From contig CM036632.1 in assembly GCA_020746105.1 (NCBI GenBank), forward strand, positions 6,556,001 to 6,620,000: DNA of 64,000 nucleotides, written 5' to 3'. This DNA is from Trogon surrucura. Lineage: Eukaryota; Chordata; Aves; Trogoniformes; Trogonidae. A program made the position numbers and the translations under genes. The notes below the pieces were generated by a model. It had not been told where the DNA came from, ran no database searches, and worked only from the letters and a program-made list of their open reading frames with translations. Each line of letters begins with the position of its first letter. Within the stretch, counting starts at the first letter, position 1. Positions 47,517 through 59,322 of the stretch are shown piece by piece.

Positions 47517-49167
47517 TGTATTTCCATGGCATTTCTGGGACCCGTGTCTGGAGTTCACTTGCTTTCCTTGAGCTTTCTCATGCTTCGTTCTGGCTATGAC
47601 ATGTACTGCCATAAATATAGCATGATGCACGGTTAAGGAGTTCTCCAGTTTTTAGCTGGTAGGAAACACTGAGACTCTGCCTAATTTGACTTTGCAGTTT
47701 AATCCCATTACACCTCTCTATATCCCCTTGGGCCCCCCGAGATTCCTCTCCTTTCTAGCACCTGTGCAATCATGTTTTGTTACCTTGTATCATATATGTA
47801 TAACATGGAAAAGCTTAATTAAAACGAACAAATATATCAAATTGTTTCACAATATACAATCTAAGTACTTATGTACCCTTCAAAGGCATATCTGAACCAC
47901 CTGAATAAAGAACTGTTTAGCAACTATTAATTAAGTGATGTTTATACAGTGCTTTGAACGTGTAAAAAGGTGAGAGTTTCCAAATGTATCACGAACATTG
48001 TTATCACACTTAGACTAAAATCAAGAATGCACTGAACTTCTGTGAATCCCTCCCAATTACTGAAGATCTTGTGAGTTGAAGAGAATCAGTCATGACAAAC
48101 TAACAGATAGTCTTTCTTCCAGCCGGCTTGCCCTTTTGTCTCCAGAAAATGGTATAAAGTGTAAATTCTTTTGGCTGTCTTGTTTATTTAAGCACATTTG
48201 TCAAAGCCTACCGCAGAATGGTTATTCTGACTTGAAGAAATCCTTCCGGGTCAGAAAGTCCTTTGGATGGCTCAGATCCAACTGCTCTCCCTTCCCATTT
48301 CTTCCTTTTAAGTCCTGAAAGTCTGTCAAAGTCTGGGCTGAATTCCTGAAACCAGTTGGAGTGTGGCTCTTCTTTTGTTCCCCGCTGCCAACTGCGGAAA
48401 GCTACGTTCACCGGTTTTTGTAGTCACCAGCTTTAAATTCCCTAAGTCCCATTGCTTCCTTTGAATGGCCAGATGCAAAGCCATGCTTTAAACCCAGGAA
48501 TGACTTTACAGAGCTTTTCCCTTGTGGTGTTGGATGGACTGCTGCGCTGTCTCTGATTTCAAGGAAGAATGCCTTTAGCAGCCTGCCTGTATCTTAAGAC
48601 TATCAGAGGTAAGGCTAAAACTTGCAAAATAACATCTGGATATCTCAAACCATTCTCTAATATAGAAGTACTATTTTCTTCCTTGAGCTTTGAAGGCTAT
48701 AAATATAGTTCCGTCAGTGTAATTAATTCAGCTTAAAGGGATGTCTTCCGTTTCTAAGGTATATACATTTCTTACAGAACACGGTTTAAATGGAGAACTG
48801 CTTCAAGTGCTGTAGGGCTACTAAGCTTTTTTTGCATTTGAAGGTAGTAGATGTTTGGTTAATTTTTGTCCTCTTACTATTCATCAGTGAATTAAATTAC
48901 TGTTCTGCTTTCGGATAGAAATACAATCCAATTCATTAATCATATTGAGATTTTTAAACCTGCGCTAGTCTGTTACGACTTGTTCTTCATAAGGCTGGAA
49001 AATATTTCTTTCATCAAAATGGCTTAATGCCTATAAACATGTTCTAATTATATTTTCTTGGAATTAATCAAGTTCATTATGTTAAGTTTGGGATCTACAT
49101 CTGAAGTAAAGCTGAATTGTGAATGTCTGCCACATTCCCTTCAGACATTGCTGATAAAAATAGTGGT
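47517..49167. other. no recognisable gene; AT-rich unique sequence
   Basis: 'gtttatacagtgctttgaac' near 47940 is reminiscent of SINE/LINE tails but too short to call. The AT-rich, repeat-free block at 48840-49100 contains several ATTAAT/TTAAT cores and is a candidate for conservation testing. Confidence 0.35.
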
Positions 49168-49290
49168 GTGGGATTTTCAGAAGTACTCATTTTTGCCCTA
49201 ATTCTGTTCCTCTTAAAGTCAATTGGAGTTGTACCTTTCCTTCAGTTGTATGGATTTCAGCCAAATCTGAGCACATCTCAAAAACATATA
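49168..49290. repeat. palindromic sauropsid MITE-like relic, copy 9 (gggattttcaaaag subfamily)
   Basis: The left arm 'ggattttcagaagtactca' and the right arm 'ctgagcacatctcaaaaa' are decayed inverted partners. The middle has 'gccctaattctgttcctctt' and 'aaagtcaattggagtt'. The order matches the remembered consensus gggattttcaaaagtgctcag, gcctaactctgctccc, ttgaagtcaatggga. Confidence 0.7.
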
Positions 49291-49375
49291 GTTTTGTCAA
49301 ATTTTTCAAACAACCTAAGAGAAAATGTCTACACAAGGTGTCATTTGATCTAGAATAAGCAGTAGTTATGCCTGG

Positions 49376-49407
49376 TTTTTTTTTTTTCTCTCTCTCTTTT
49401 TTTTTTT
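49376..49407. repeat. mirror-symmetric polypyrimidine tract
   Basis: Twelve T, then CTCTCTCTC, then eleven T form a perfect mirror repeat of 31 bases within a longer pyrimidine run reaching about 49415. Mirror polypyrimidine tracts are the classic sequence able to fold into intramolecular triplex DNA (H-DNA). Confidence 0.9.
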
Positions 49408-50253
49408 CTCCTCCCTAAAATAGAGGCTTAGCGAGCACTTGGGATGAAAAGTGATTAAACTTCAGTGTAGCCTGCTATGAGAGGTTTTGGGGTTTTTTGC
49501 ATGAGAATATCCTTCAGAAACCTACAGAAGTCCTTCCAAACTCCGAGAGACAATGGACTTGTACAAAGAAGCCCCCCTTGTACTAAAACAATGTTTTTGA
49601 TTAAAAGCCCTCTGAGAGGGTGATCTTTATCTCATTAGTTCAACCACAGTTGTTTCCATTTCAGTTTATCCACAAGGACCAAGTCTTGAGGTCCTTAACT
49701 CAGAGTTTGATCAAGTCAAATAAAGCTTTTTCCTGAGTAATGGCCCCAGGATGCAGCCTATCACAGATTCCTGGTCTTCCTACTGAAGACAAATGAAATT
49801 ATACTTTCAGCACTGTTTAGTATTAAGGATTGTCCAAAGAGAAATGGTTGAGAATGAAGGAAGAATCTCTTTACCCAGTACAACCCATCATCAATGCTAT
49901 CAGATTCCATATTTTAGGAACCCCAACCTTATGGTGTGGTCAAGCAATGTCCAGAAACACACTGTCTACCAGTTCAAACATTTCTTGCCCTTGGTTCTAT
50001 TTGGTCGAAGTGCTATGGAGCCAGCAGTGGAAGTGATGCACCGGGGTGCAGCTCCGGGAAGTCAGGGAGCCAAAAAAAGAAAAATCAACTCATTTCCCAC
50101 AGACAATTGGGCCTGTCAACATTTACAGATCTTACTAATTGCATTCCAGTAACATCGAAGGCCCCTAGCTGAGATCAGTACCTGCTATGGTAGACAGGTA
50201 CGTGGGGTGGTTTTCCTCACATTTCGCTGTCTTGGAATTGGCTGTCTGGCTGC

Positions 50254-50402
50254 AGATAGGTGTCTAGACTCCCATTACAGCCCTGCCTCCAGAAGCCAAC
50301 TCACTATATCTGACCTATAACTGCAGTGTGATAAATCACCCTCTGGCTGTTCTTGCCTCCTTCCACTGATGACAGGGAAAGCCCAGATAGGTAGACACCT
50401 CC
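50254..50402. repeat. probable palindromic sauropsid relic, copy 10 (aggtgcctaa subfamily)
   Basis: AGGTGTCTA (50258-50266) and TAGACACCT (50392-50400) are exact inverted partners. The left side continues 'gactcccatta', like the consensus taggtgcctaactcccattg. The interior is not recognisable, so it may be two fragments or hold an insertion. Confidence 0.45.
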
Positions 50403-53400
50403 GTGTTAGGCAGCTGAAGTTGGATGAGATGGATCCCACCCAGGCTGCTCATACATCCCTAATTGCAGCGATAAGAGATCTTGCAGATATACATTTATCT
50501 AAAGTATACGCCAGCTCAGGCATTGTAGGGTGGGCAGCGTGATGTGGGGTGTAGGTTTGGGGAGTTGATGTGACTTGAAGAGTTGTTTGTTGTTGGACAT
50601 CACACTGGGAATGTCCAACTGACCTTCTTCAGGGCCACATCACTGTGAGCTACGTAGCTAGCCTAGCTGTGGGGGCTCACCTTGAGGGACATTTCCTCCC
50701 AGCCAGGGTGGAAGGGGACAGTGGGGAGTGAGGGAAGGAGAGAAAAGCTCCTGTGCTGAAGGTGACCATGGCAGCAACATCCAAATCTCTCAACTGTAAC
50801 CACCAGCAAAGGCTTTGGCTTTGCTTAAGTGGCAAGACCGTTGCAACCAAGCTCAAGAGCTCCCAGGATGAAAACTCTCATCTTGATCTCTCCAACGCAC
50901 AGCTTCTGAGTGTCTTGGCTGCAAACAGCTTATACAGCTGATGCATAATTAAAAAGCCATTTTCATTCATTTCACAGGCAGCACATAGATTTCTCAAGCA
51001 TCCATTGGTTACAGGCTGTCACTGATAGACTATTAAACTTGGCTCTGGGCTTTACTTCTGTGCCTGCTTTTTTGTTAAGCACATGTATTTCGAGAACTGT
51101 CTGTCAATAATTACAAGGAATTGAGTCTTGGCTCTTTAATTCTGGGAGCTGCCCTGCTACTGGAAAAAATTTAACAGAAATGTACTACTGCGGAGTGTTC
51201 AACATTGTGACACTACTTGGCATGAGATATAGTTCTTTTCTGACAAATTAAATGCTAATTTTTGTTGAAGGTAACAGTAAAATGTGAAATTGGTCTCTGC
51301 ACTTCACTTATGCAAGAGATTAGGAAGAAAGCCACCAGCAATTGCTGTTTCAACATTATAAACTTTACTTTACAACATGATGATGAACCAGAGGAAATCC
51401 TTTGATTATTAGAAATCCATGTGGATTGCTGATCACTGGGGAAAATACACTATTTTTTTTTTCCACAAAGAGACAAATACACATTTCTTTGTGGGGAACT
51501 GAAGCAGTAATTATCATAGTTATTGCAATGTGGGAATGGAGTAAGCCTGAGCCAGTGATACGAGAGTTTAATCAATCAATGGCAATACCTTCTGCAGAAG
51601 GAATAAAGTTTAAAGGAACAGTCAAAACCCAGAAGTTTGCTGGCTGAAACTGCCCCGAAATCCTTTGAAGTCAATGACCATGGGTTGACCTGTGTGGTGG
51701 TGTGTGTGGCTGCTCGGTGCAGCTCCAGCACCCGTGTTTCTGCTTGGGTGCTCAAGAAATATGATGAATACTTATTCAAAGTCTTCCAGTCTAATGCCTA
51801 AACGGCTCTTTCCCCCCATTTTTTTTTTACTTTGTATTTTGATTACTTATAATGAATATTCATATATCATCTAGCAGGTGTCCAAATATAATGAGTCTAG
51901 AAAATGGAGACAGTAAATACTCGATGTGAAATATGGGACTCCTTTTATCCAGCTTCTGGGTTGTTAGAAACGTTGTTCAGGTTTTTCTTCACAGGCACCA
52001 GGAATTAAAAACTTAGAGTTTCTTCTATTTTAAGGAAAAACTCTGAGCCTCATGCAAACACTTGTCTCCGGGGAGACCATTTAAGAAAAACAAAATACCA
52101 AGAGATGAGGGACAATTCAAAAGAGTTGGAAGCAATGCATTTGTGCTAGAAATATTGATTGGGCTTTTTTGGAATTTAATTTTCTGCTTAGCACTCCAAA
52201 GGCCTTAGGTATGGAAAAGTGCTCTATTACTCATTTTATCTATAAAGCTCTCCCCCTCACCACATCCTGTAAAAGCACTCAGGGTGTTGTATGGTAATTA
52301 AAAGGTGATATTAATATTTCCTGACATGCACTATGAAACATCTCCAGTCAGCTTCTTGTACCTATGACACACATAAGGAAAGAAAAGGAATATAGTATAA
52401 ACAAAGAAAATGATTGTGAAGGTAGTTCTGTATCAGACTCTGCAAAGATTTCTCTGACTTTCTGCTTCAGTGTCCTTCCCCCCTCTCCCCCCAAGTAAAT
52501 CATCTTAGTTTCCCTGTCTGCTCTGTCTCTTAGACCAATACAGCTAAAATCTCCAGATGCTGATATTTTTCAGGCTTGTTTCCCATTTGGAGCCTCATGG
52601 GCAAATTACCCTGTCATTCAAAGATTTTTCTGTAAGAAAATAGGGGAATTTATCCCTCAGAGTTCCGATTTCTCCAGCCTTTGTACTGTCGCAACCACCA
52701 GCATCTCAGACACCTGATTTGAAGTGCAGCAGTAACTTCCGATGGTTCTGCTGTGACTTTTGTAAGCTGGGCTGTAGGCAAGGTGACCTGTCAGGTGTTT
52801 ACATCACTTGGCCTTCCTGGAAGGGAGAGAGACTTGTCTTTCAGAGCAGTGACTGCAAGGAGAGCATGATTATAAGACAAGGTTACAAACCCAGATTGGT
52901 AAAACATCCATCCTTGCACAAAGATCCTAAGGCTGTAATGCTATTGAAAGTGATTTTTGCTGTGGGATTTGAATTTCTGCACTTGTTTTGGGTCTTCTGC
53001 TTGCCTCACTTGCCTCTCCTCTGATATTTTCCTCCCTACACTGAGTCTGGTACCTCCTGCCCTCCTTTCCCCCAGCCTCTTCCATGGGATCTGCATGACA
53101 TCTATCTGTCAGCAATTTGTTGGCAGAATGATGCCAAGACTAGAAGAATAGCTGCTAGGAAAGGCATCTCAGCTTAACAGAACTGAGGACAGATTTGGCT
53201 AGAGACACAGATATATGTGAATCTGAAACACACATCCACATACAGAACCCCCTGACCGAGCTGTGGATTTTGTCCTGCACTTCAGGAAATAGTTAACTCG
53301 TCATTTTTAGCAACATGAAGAGACTTTGAAAGACCAGATATTTTGAAATGTGAGGATATCATTTGGGATATTTTAGAGACATGAATGTTGTCTCACTGAA

Positions 53401-54180
53401 CTTTGCAATATCATGTGAACCTTTTCTAATGCAGTGCTGTGCTCCAGCCAATACCTAGGTGAAGCCTGAGTTTTAAATTTAAATTCAGGGGGTTTATTTA
53501 AGTGCTGAGATTGTTATAGGAGTTTTTACATATTAAGGTTCAGAAAGAATGGCCGCAGGGCTGGATCCACATGCCAGTTCAGTGTAAACCTGATGGTGGT
53601 GGGTACCAAAAGCTTCAGAGTGATGGGAGGAATCTGAGCACAGGCTGCTGAGAGCTTACCCGCCCTCCCTTGCCATTTCCTTGTGGGCAGCATCTTGATT
53701 TCTAGCCATTAGAAACTGGCTCAAGCCCTAAAGAGCAATGCTGAGTAATCACACCGTAATTTCCCCTCTTGATATTACTTTTGACACTTTTTGGATTTCC
53801 TCAGAAATATTCAGCCTCATTTTTGATACTGTGAAGCCCTCTGTGAATTCCTGCAGTGCTGGTGTCCAGAAATTCATTGCATCTGGATTGAAGCTATGTT
53901 CCCTTTTATTGGATTTGGATTTGTCGCTTTTCCATCACCTTGTTCTTCTGTGGCAGCAACATAGAGGGCAAAGCACCTGCTCTTGACCACTGGGAAAGTT
54001 ACTGATATCAGAGATACCTACACAGTTTCTAATCCTTCCAGTCGTCTTTATTCCTCTGGGACTTTCGGCTTTCCTCTGAGCATTGTCTTCTCTCCCTTCC
54101 CTCTTTCTTCTGTGCTTAGTGCTGTGTATTTGGCTTCTGCTCTGCCATACTTCGTCATGTCAAGCCCAACTCCACACTCA
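50403..54180. other. no recognisable gene; unique sequence
   Basis: I see no exon, RNA or confident repeat. Open frames around 52719-53151 are unrecognised. A C-rich pyrimidine run lies at about 52470-52490. Confidence 0.4.
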
Positions 54181-54316
54181 GCGAATCAGCAAAGCACTTA
54201 GATCCACGGTGATCTTTAAACTCATAACATGCTGAAGTGCTCCACTTAACAGAGATCAGATTATTCACGTGCTTAAAGATAAGCATTTGCTTAAGTACTT
54301 TGCTGAATTCAGGCCT
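54181..54316. repeat. palindromic sauropsid MITE-like relic, copy 11, best preserved
   Basis: The left arm 'gaatcagcaaagcacttaga' with 'gatctttaaac' pairs closely with the reverse complement of the right arm ('gcttaaagataagca', 'cttaagtactttgctgaatt', 'caggcc'). The inverted arms are about 40 bases long with few mismatches. This is the cttaagcac subfamily (gattcagcaaagcacttaag...). There is no coding capacity. Confidence 0.82.
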
Positions 54317-54368
54317 AAACACACACATTAAATTCATCAGCTAGGACCCTTGACGGATTTTACCACAA

Positions 54369-54412
54369 AGGTGCCTATCTCTCCCCATTGACTGTAAAGG
54401 GAGTCTAGACGA
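54369..54412. repeat. palindromic sauropsid relic, copy 12 (aggtgcctaa subfamily)
   Basis: 'aggtgcctatctctccccat' followed by 'tgactgtaaagggagtctag' and 'acgac' matches aggtgcctaactcccattgacttcaatgggagttaggc. It lies 50 bases after copy 11, so two subfamilies are adjacent. An exact agtttaaact palindrome follows at 54415-54424. Confidence 0.6.
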
Positions 54413-54424
54413 CTAGTTTAAACT

Positions 54425-57271
54425 AGATAGCTAATCTTTATACAGCTAAAGTTAGGTGAGAGGAATCCCACCCTCTATGCCTATCTATGGTATCAGGCAC
54501 TGATCTTTGCTGGGGGCCTTTCATATTATTGTGAGGCAATTAATGGGAATAAAAAATGGTGATGGGCCCAAAAGGTTGTGGGGACTGAATTTCTGGCTCC
54601 TTCCCTGCAGCAGAACAACACCTGCTTGCAGCAGGTTGGAAAGTTAATGGTGTATTTAATTCACAGACCCGAATTCTGCTCTGCAACAACACTTGGTGTT
54701 TTTTAAATGATCCACTGGAAAGGATGAGAGTTTGAAGTCTACGTGCTTTGAAGTGAGTGACATGGCTGTCGTTCTAAAAAATGCACCAGAAAACTTTCCT
54801 CCTTGACCTAATGGTTCAAAGTTACAGAGATTGAGCTGAAACGTGACTTTAATGTTATCTAAGGTTTTTGTTTCAGTTTTGATCATTAAACTCAGGGTTG
54901 CCACATAGTCAGGAGTGATTTTGGGTTTCTGCCAGACCTGCAAGTGGCACAAAGGTACAAGCCATTGCATCACAGTAACTCAAGAGTGTTTTAAATGCTG
55001 ATGTGCCTGCAGAGTTGTGGTCTTTCTAATGTAAAATGCTGTCAGCTACATACTTAAACACCCCTATGTGAAAGAGCATGGTTTTGCATTGACCAATACT
55101 TGTACCTTGAAGTCCAGACTACGGGTGTAGAGCAGCTGATAGAAAGGATATGCCCAGATCTGTTCTTCCTGGCTATAGGGTGATACGCTGCACTCGTAAA
55201 GCTGCTGAATTGGTGTGTGATTCTTTTTTTCCCTGAAGTGAGATTAGGGGAAATAAGAAAACACAAAAATCCCAGACCAAGACATCGTGAGTGACCTGGC
55301 TTCTTTATTTTGACTGATATCAATTGCCTTGAGAGATTTGTTGTAGCCCAAGCCCTGATTACCCAACCTTGACTTTGCATAGCACAGTCTGCTTCACCAT
55401 GAGCAGAAGAGGCTAATTTTGGTGTGAAGAAAAGAAAATTTCCAAAGAGATTTCCACTCTTCTGCTGAGTTACTCTCTTAAAAGTGACATATCTCATTAC
55501 GTTTCCAAAGCTATGTCACAGCTCTAGGTTTGTTCCTTCACCTAGGGTTGCTCACCACCTCACTTTTGGGTAAGATTACCAGTCAGCAGTCTACAGTCAG
55601 GCATGCCATCAAAGCCATGCTGCAAAGAGCCAAAATCAAACACAAAGCCCTTTCTGGCATAGCTCCATGGAAACAGGAATCTGTTCCTTCCCCTTGCAGC
55701 ATCTAGTCTTGCTGTGTTTGCTCAGAGCTCACTGTGGCCAGGGGAAGTGAATAGTCTATTGCTCTGTTATTGGGAAATCACCAGATTTATCTTTTCTCTC
55801 ATTCTCTTCCCTTCACTCTTTCCATCCCCTCTGCATGGCTCTGTTTGTTCGTATTGTCTTTCCACATCTGTCCTCCTATCTTCCCTTCTTTCACTAGAAG
55901 CCTCTTCTCTCCAAATAGGAACCTTTCCTCTTCTGTGAACAAGGGTGACATTGTGAATCTAGAGATGATGCTCTTCACCCTGCTCATTCTGGACAGAAGG
56001 ACCTCACTAAATCTTCTTCAGCTGGTTACCCACACAGAACAACGCTATCAGCTTGGAGAGATAGTATTTTGACCTCCAACAGCAGTTGCTCTTCCTTTGT
56101 GATACTCAGTTTTCCCTTACTACTCATCACTAATAGTAATGACAGTCCTTGGAGTGGGAGGATTTGGGGTAATGGTTCATTTAAAAATAAAAATTAATCA
56201 GAAACTCACACTTCTTGAAACCAAGAACATCGCATTGGCACTGGTGCCTAAATAGGGAATTGTGGAAGTCTCTCCTGGGCTGGAGCGATTCCTGGCTGGT
56301 CTGCAGGGTTCCTGTGCATTCCCCACTGGGTCCTGCTCCAGGTATAAATGGTGTAATTTGACAGCAGAGGATCAGATCACCCAGTCTGTGCCCTAGGAGA
56401 GAAAAATTGGTGTCCTGACAATGTATTTGAGCAGTACAGATCGAGCAATACGTCGAGGTATTAAGCTGTGCAAGAAATGGAATGTCATAATTACTAAGAT
56501 TTGGAAAAAAAAAAAAAATCAGCAAGGGAAAAATTAAAATCTCTGCTCCCCCACCAAAAAGCATGTCATTTTTTAGCTGTGCCTCTGAAGTGTTAGTTTG
56601 CTTTTGGCATTTTTCCCCTTTATCTAAGCCTCTCAAATAAGCCATAATGACAGCATGAGTTGCCTGTTACTTCATGTACTGCCTTGCAAAGCCCTGGAAT
56701 TCCTTAGGTGTCTTAAATTATGGGCTCCTTTACGACAAATGACTTATATTCTGCCTGATATTTACTAATATGCTGTGAACAGCACATATATTGGATAGAG
56801 TTCATAACACGATTGCATAGACATTCATTAGTCTATGCACGGTTAAAGCCTCACATGTTTTATTGAAAACGGATTTAACAGTCTAATGAGCCCTCACATG
56901 GAACAAATGCAACGAAAATACTTGTAGATCTGTAACCCAGAACCAGCAAAAACAACTATATAAAGTAAGGTAGAATTTCTACCACAGTTTTGCCCCTAAT
57001 TTAAGCTCAAACCCAAATGAAAGAATTTTTGACAACAAGTTAATATTCTTATTTCATCTAACGTTCTAAATTTTATCTTTTAATTTTTCTACTTGGATCC
57101 TGTTTCTTAATTTCATGGAAAAGTCTGACAAAATCTTTTTTCAAGGTATTTTCGTTGGGTTGGAACCAGAATTTATTAGGAATAATACACGAAAAAGCTA
57201 ATCTGAGGGAATTTTTTGTCATGGGGAAAAAAATATAGGTCTGGGGAGTTTCAGTTAAACAACTGCCATTA
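54425..57271. other. no recognisable gene; unique sequence with short repeat-like phrases
   Basis: 'gacccgaattctgctctgca' (near 54667) and 'ggtataaatggtgtaatttg' (near 56340) may be fragments of the palindrome family. The AT-rich, repeat-free block at 56640-57000 has the look of constrained non-coding sequence. An A run lies at 56504-56518. Confidence 0.35.
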
Positions 57272-57300
57272 TGGGGCCGATTCTCCCCTGGACTATAATA
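57272..57300. repeat. fragment of a palindromic sauropsid element
   Basis: 'tggggccgattctcccctgg' matches the outer end of the family (ggggccgattctcccctcag). Only one end is present. Confidence 0.4.
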
Positions 57301-57798
57301 TGTTTTGTCATTTAAATGTTTGGAAACTAGGAAAGCGGGAATATTTCTCTGCTGCAATAGACGTTTATACCTACTTCACACATGTCTAAATGAGCACAGG
57401 AGGGACCCAGCGGTGGGAGTCTGGACTGTGGATTTCACACGGTCTGGACCACTAGTGTTTTTGCTGATTCCCAGAGTGAGGAATGATTGCTCTGACATTT
57501 TTTTCCCTCCTTTCAGTACTGAAAGTCTCATGAGAAATCCAAAGCTGCTATTTTTGGCAGTCATGAATGGTACGATTTTTGGTACCTTACTTACAAATGT
57601 AATCAATTTTTTTTTTTTTAATTGCCACAACAGCTTTATGGTCCTTGGCACTATTAAAATATTTCAAATGTTAAAAAAAGAAGTCTGTAAACTAACGGAG
57701 AGGGCCCTTAGCACAATGTCTTGCTCTCCACGAAAGCATAGTCACATGGAATATTAAGCCCTAAGAGATCATGCACTTGACACTTTCAGTGATGCAAA

Positions 57799-57840
57799 GC
57801 CAAATTCTGCTCTCATTTGAGCTACATAAAAATTGGGCCA
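57799..57840. repeat. palindromic sauropsid MITE-like relic, copy 13
   Basis: 'gccaaattctgctctcattt' at one side and 'aaaattgggccag' at the other are the decayed outer ends of the gccaaattctgctctcagttacac type. The element is internally shortened. Confidence 0.55.
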
Positions 57841-57948
57841 GTGTACATGAAAAATACCCCAAACCTGTAGTAATTCATGCAGATGCAAATACGCCGTAAT
57901 ACAAAGGCAATCTTCGCAAGTGTGAGCCTCTGGGCACTACTTCTAGAC

Positions 57949-57966
57949 TTTTTTTTTTTTTTTTTT
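57949..57966. repeat. T18 homopolymer
   Basis: An uninterrupted run of 18 T. It could be a minus-strand poly(A) tail, but no retrocopy is visible beside it. Confidence 0.9.
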
Positions 57967-58099
57967 GAGTTCAGCCCTTACTCGGTAACATCAAATGTGG
58001 TCTTAACTGTGTGGAGCTGCCAGCTGTTCTCTAAGAAATTAGGTCATGAAAAGTGCTATTGTTTTTTCTGAGTCTACATATTTATTTCATATAAAAGAA

Positions 58100-58172
58100 A
58101 TCAATGGGACTTCAAGCACATTATCTGAATGGAAGCAATTGCTTATGTGCTGTGCTGTGCTGATTTGGGGCT
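58100..58172. repeat. palindromic sauropsid MITE-like relic, copy 14 (cttaagcac subfamily)
   Basis: 'tcaatgggacttcaagcaca' and then 'gcaattgcttatgtgctgtg' and 'ctgatttggggc' follow the consensus half tcaatgggactactcacgtgctta...gcttaagtgctttgctgaatcggggc. The right end, including ggggc, is present and the left half is missing. Confidence 0.65.
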
Positions 58173-59264
58173 AAATGGGAATCTCAGGAAGCTGTCATTA
58201 GTGGGTATTGACATTTTCTGAGGTATTTGTAGGTGAGCTTTTATTAACAGCTCTGTCCTTCAGTAGTGATTAATAAATCACCATTGAATTTGCAGGCTCT
58301 CAGAATAGATAGGAAGCCAATTGGGCTCTGAAAGATTACTTCTCTGTTTGTTTAGCCACTGGCTCTTTTCTTGTAACCGATAGGTTTAAGAGCTGGGAGC
58401 ACTGCATTGCCCTCTATGCTTTAGTTGACTTGTTAGAGATAGTTGTTTGTGTTTGATAAATGAGAGGATGATGAAGGGCTGGCTAAATGCGATGGGGTTT
58501 TTTTTTTTTTTATCTCCTAAGGTTAGGGATGGGAATTCCTTAAGTAGGCAAAGCCACTGGCTTCTGGCAATGAGTAACTGTTTTGTCTTGGATGCAACCT
58601 GAGCTTGTTAGTGCTCTCTCTTCCTTTCACACACACGCACACACACTCTTGGGTCTGCTCCAGAGCCCTATGATGGCTTAGGGAGAGCCAAACTGGTCCT
58701 TCTCTTCACTTGCTTTAGAAGTCTCAAAGCCTGTAAAATATACATGTGTATCAGTGAACCCCCAGCTGCTTGAAAACACACTTGACTGCACTGGAAAATG
58801 GGCAAAAATGCAAACGGAAATGTGCTACACATGCAAAAAGTGGAAAACATGGGGAAAGCGAAGACCTGTCTGAAGTGCCACTGAGATTTAGAAGTGACAA
58901 AATGGATCAGGCAAGTCGAGGGGCCAGGTTTGTGTTCACTTTTGGTGACAAATGAACAATTACCTGTCATTTGCTGCAGTAAACAGAGAACAGAGGCATA
59001 AATATCTGTGTGGACTTGGTTCCCTAGCTTTGGCTGCCTGTATGGGGGTTCATATGTGTGTGCCTAACAAAAAAAAATTGCATGGATAGATTATTACAAG
59101 GAGTACCCTTTTCTGAAGGTTCATATCTAGGTGCATCTCACAGGAAATATTTCATCTAGAAAATCCCATTGCAAATGCTGGGATTCTATGCAATACGTCT
59201 CTGTTCTGTTCTCGAGGATTTGTATTTATGGTATCCTTTAGCAGAGGTTACCGTAGGCATTTGT
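58173..59264. other. unique sequence with simple repeats
   Basis: A T run lies at about 58497-58511. An alternating CA/CG tract of 19 bases lies at 58628-58646, of the type that can adopt left-handed DNA. I see no gene. Confidence 0.45.
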
Positions 59265-59322
59265 TTTGGATTGGACGATGCCCAGGGGTGCCATCCAATC
59301 TCAACTATTCTCTAATTCAGTG
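59265..59322 (+). mobile_element. old CR1 LINE 3' end
   Basis: 'ttggattggacgatgcccag', 'gggtgccatccaatctcaac' and 'tattctctaattcag' preserve the order of the CR1 3' tail (ttggactagatgacc, aggtcccttccaacctcaac, attctatgattc). It is more diverged than the copies at 21890 and 33688, so probably older. Confidence 0.75.

Noticed and set aside
47938..47975. SINE/L2-tail-like phrase 'gtttatacagtgctttgaac'
   Set aside because: Too short and isolated to assign to an element.
57305..57757. 150-codon plus-strand frame
   Set aside because: It runs through a T homopolymer (a phenylalanine run) and part of a repeat-rich area, with no domain.
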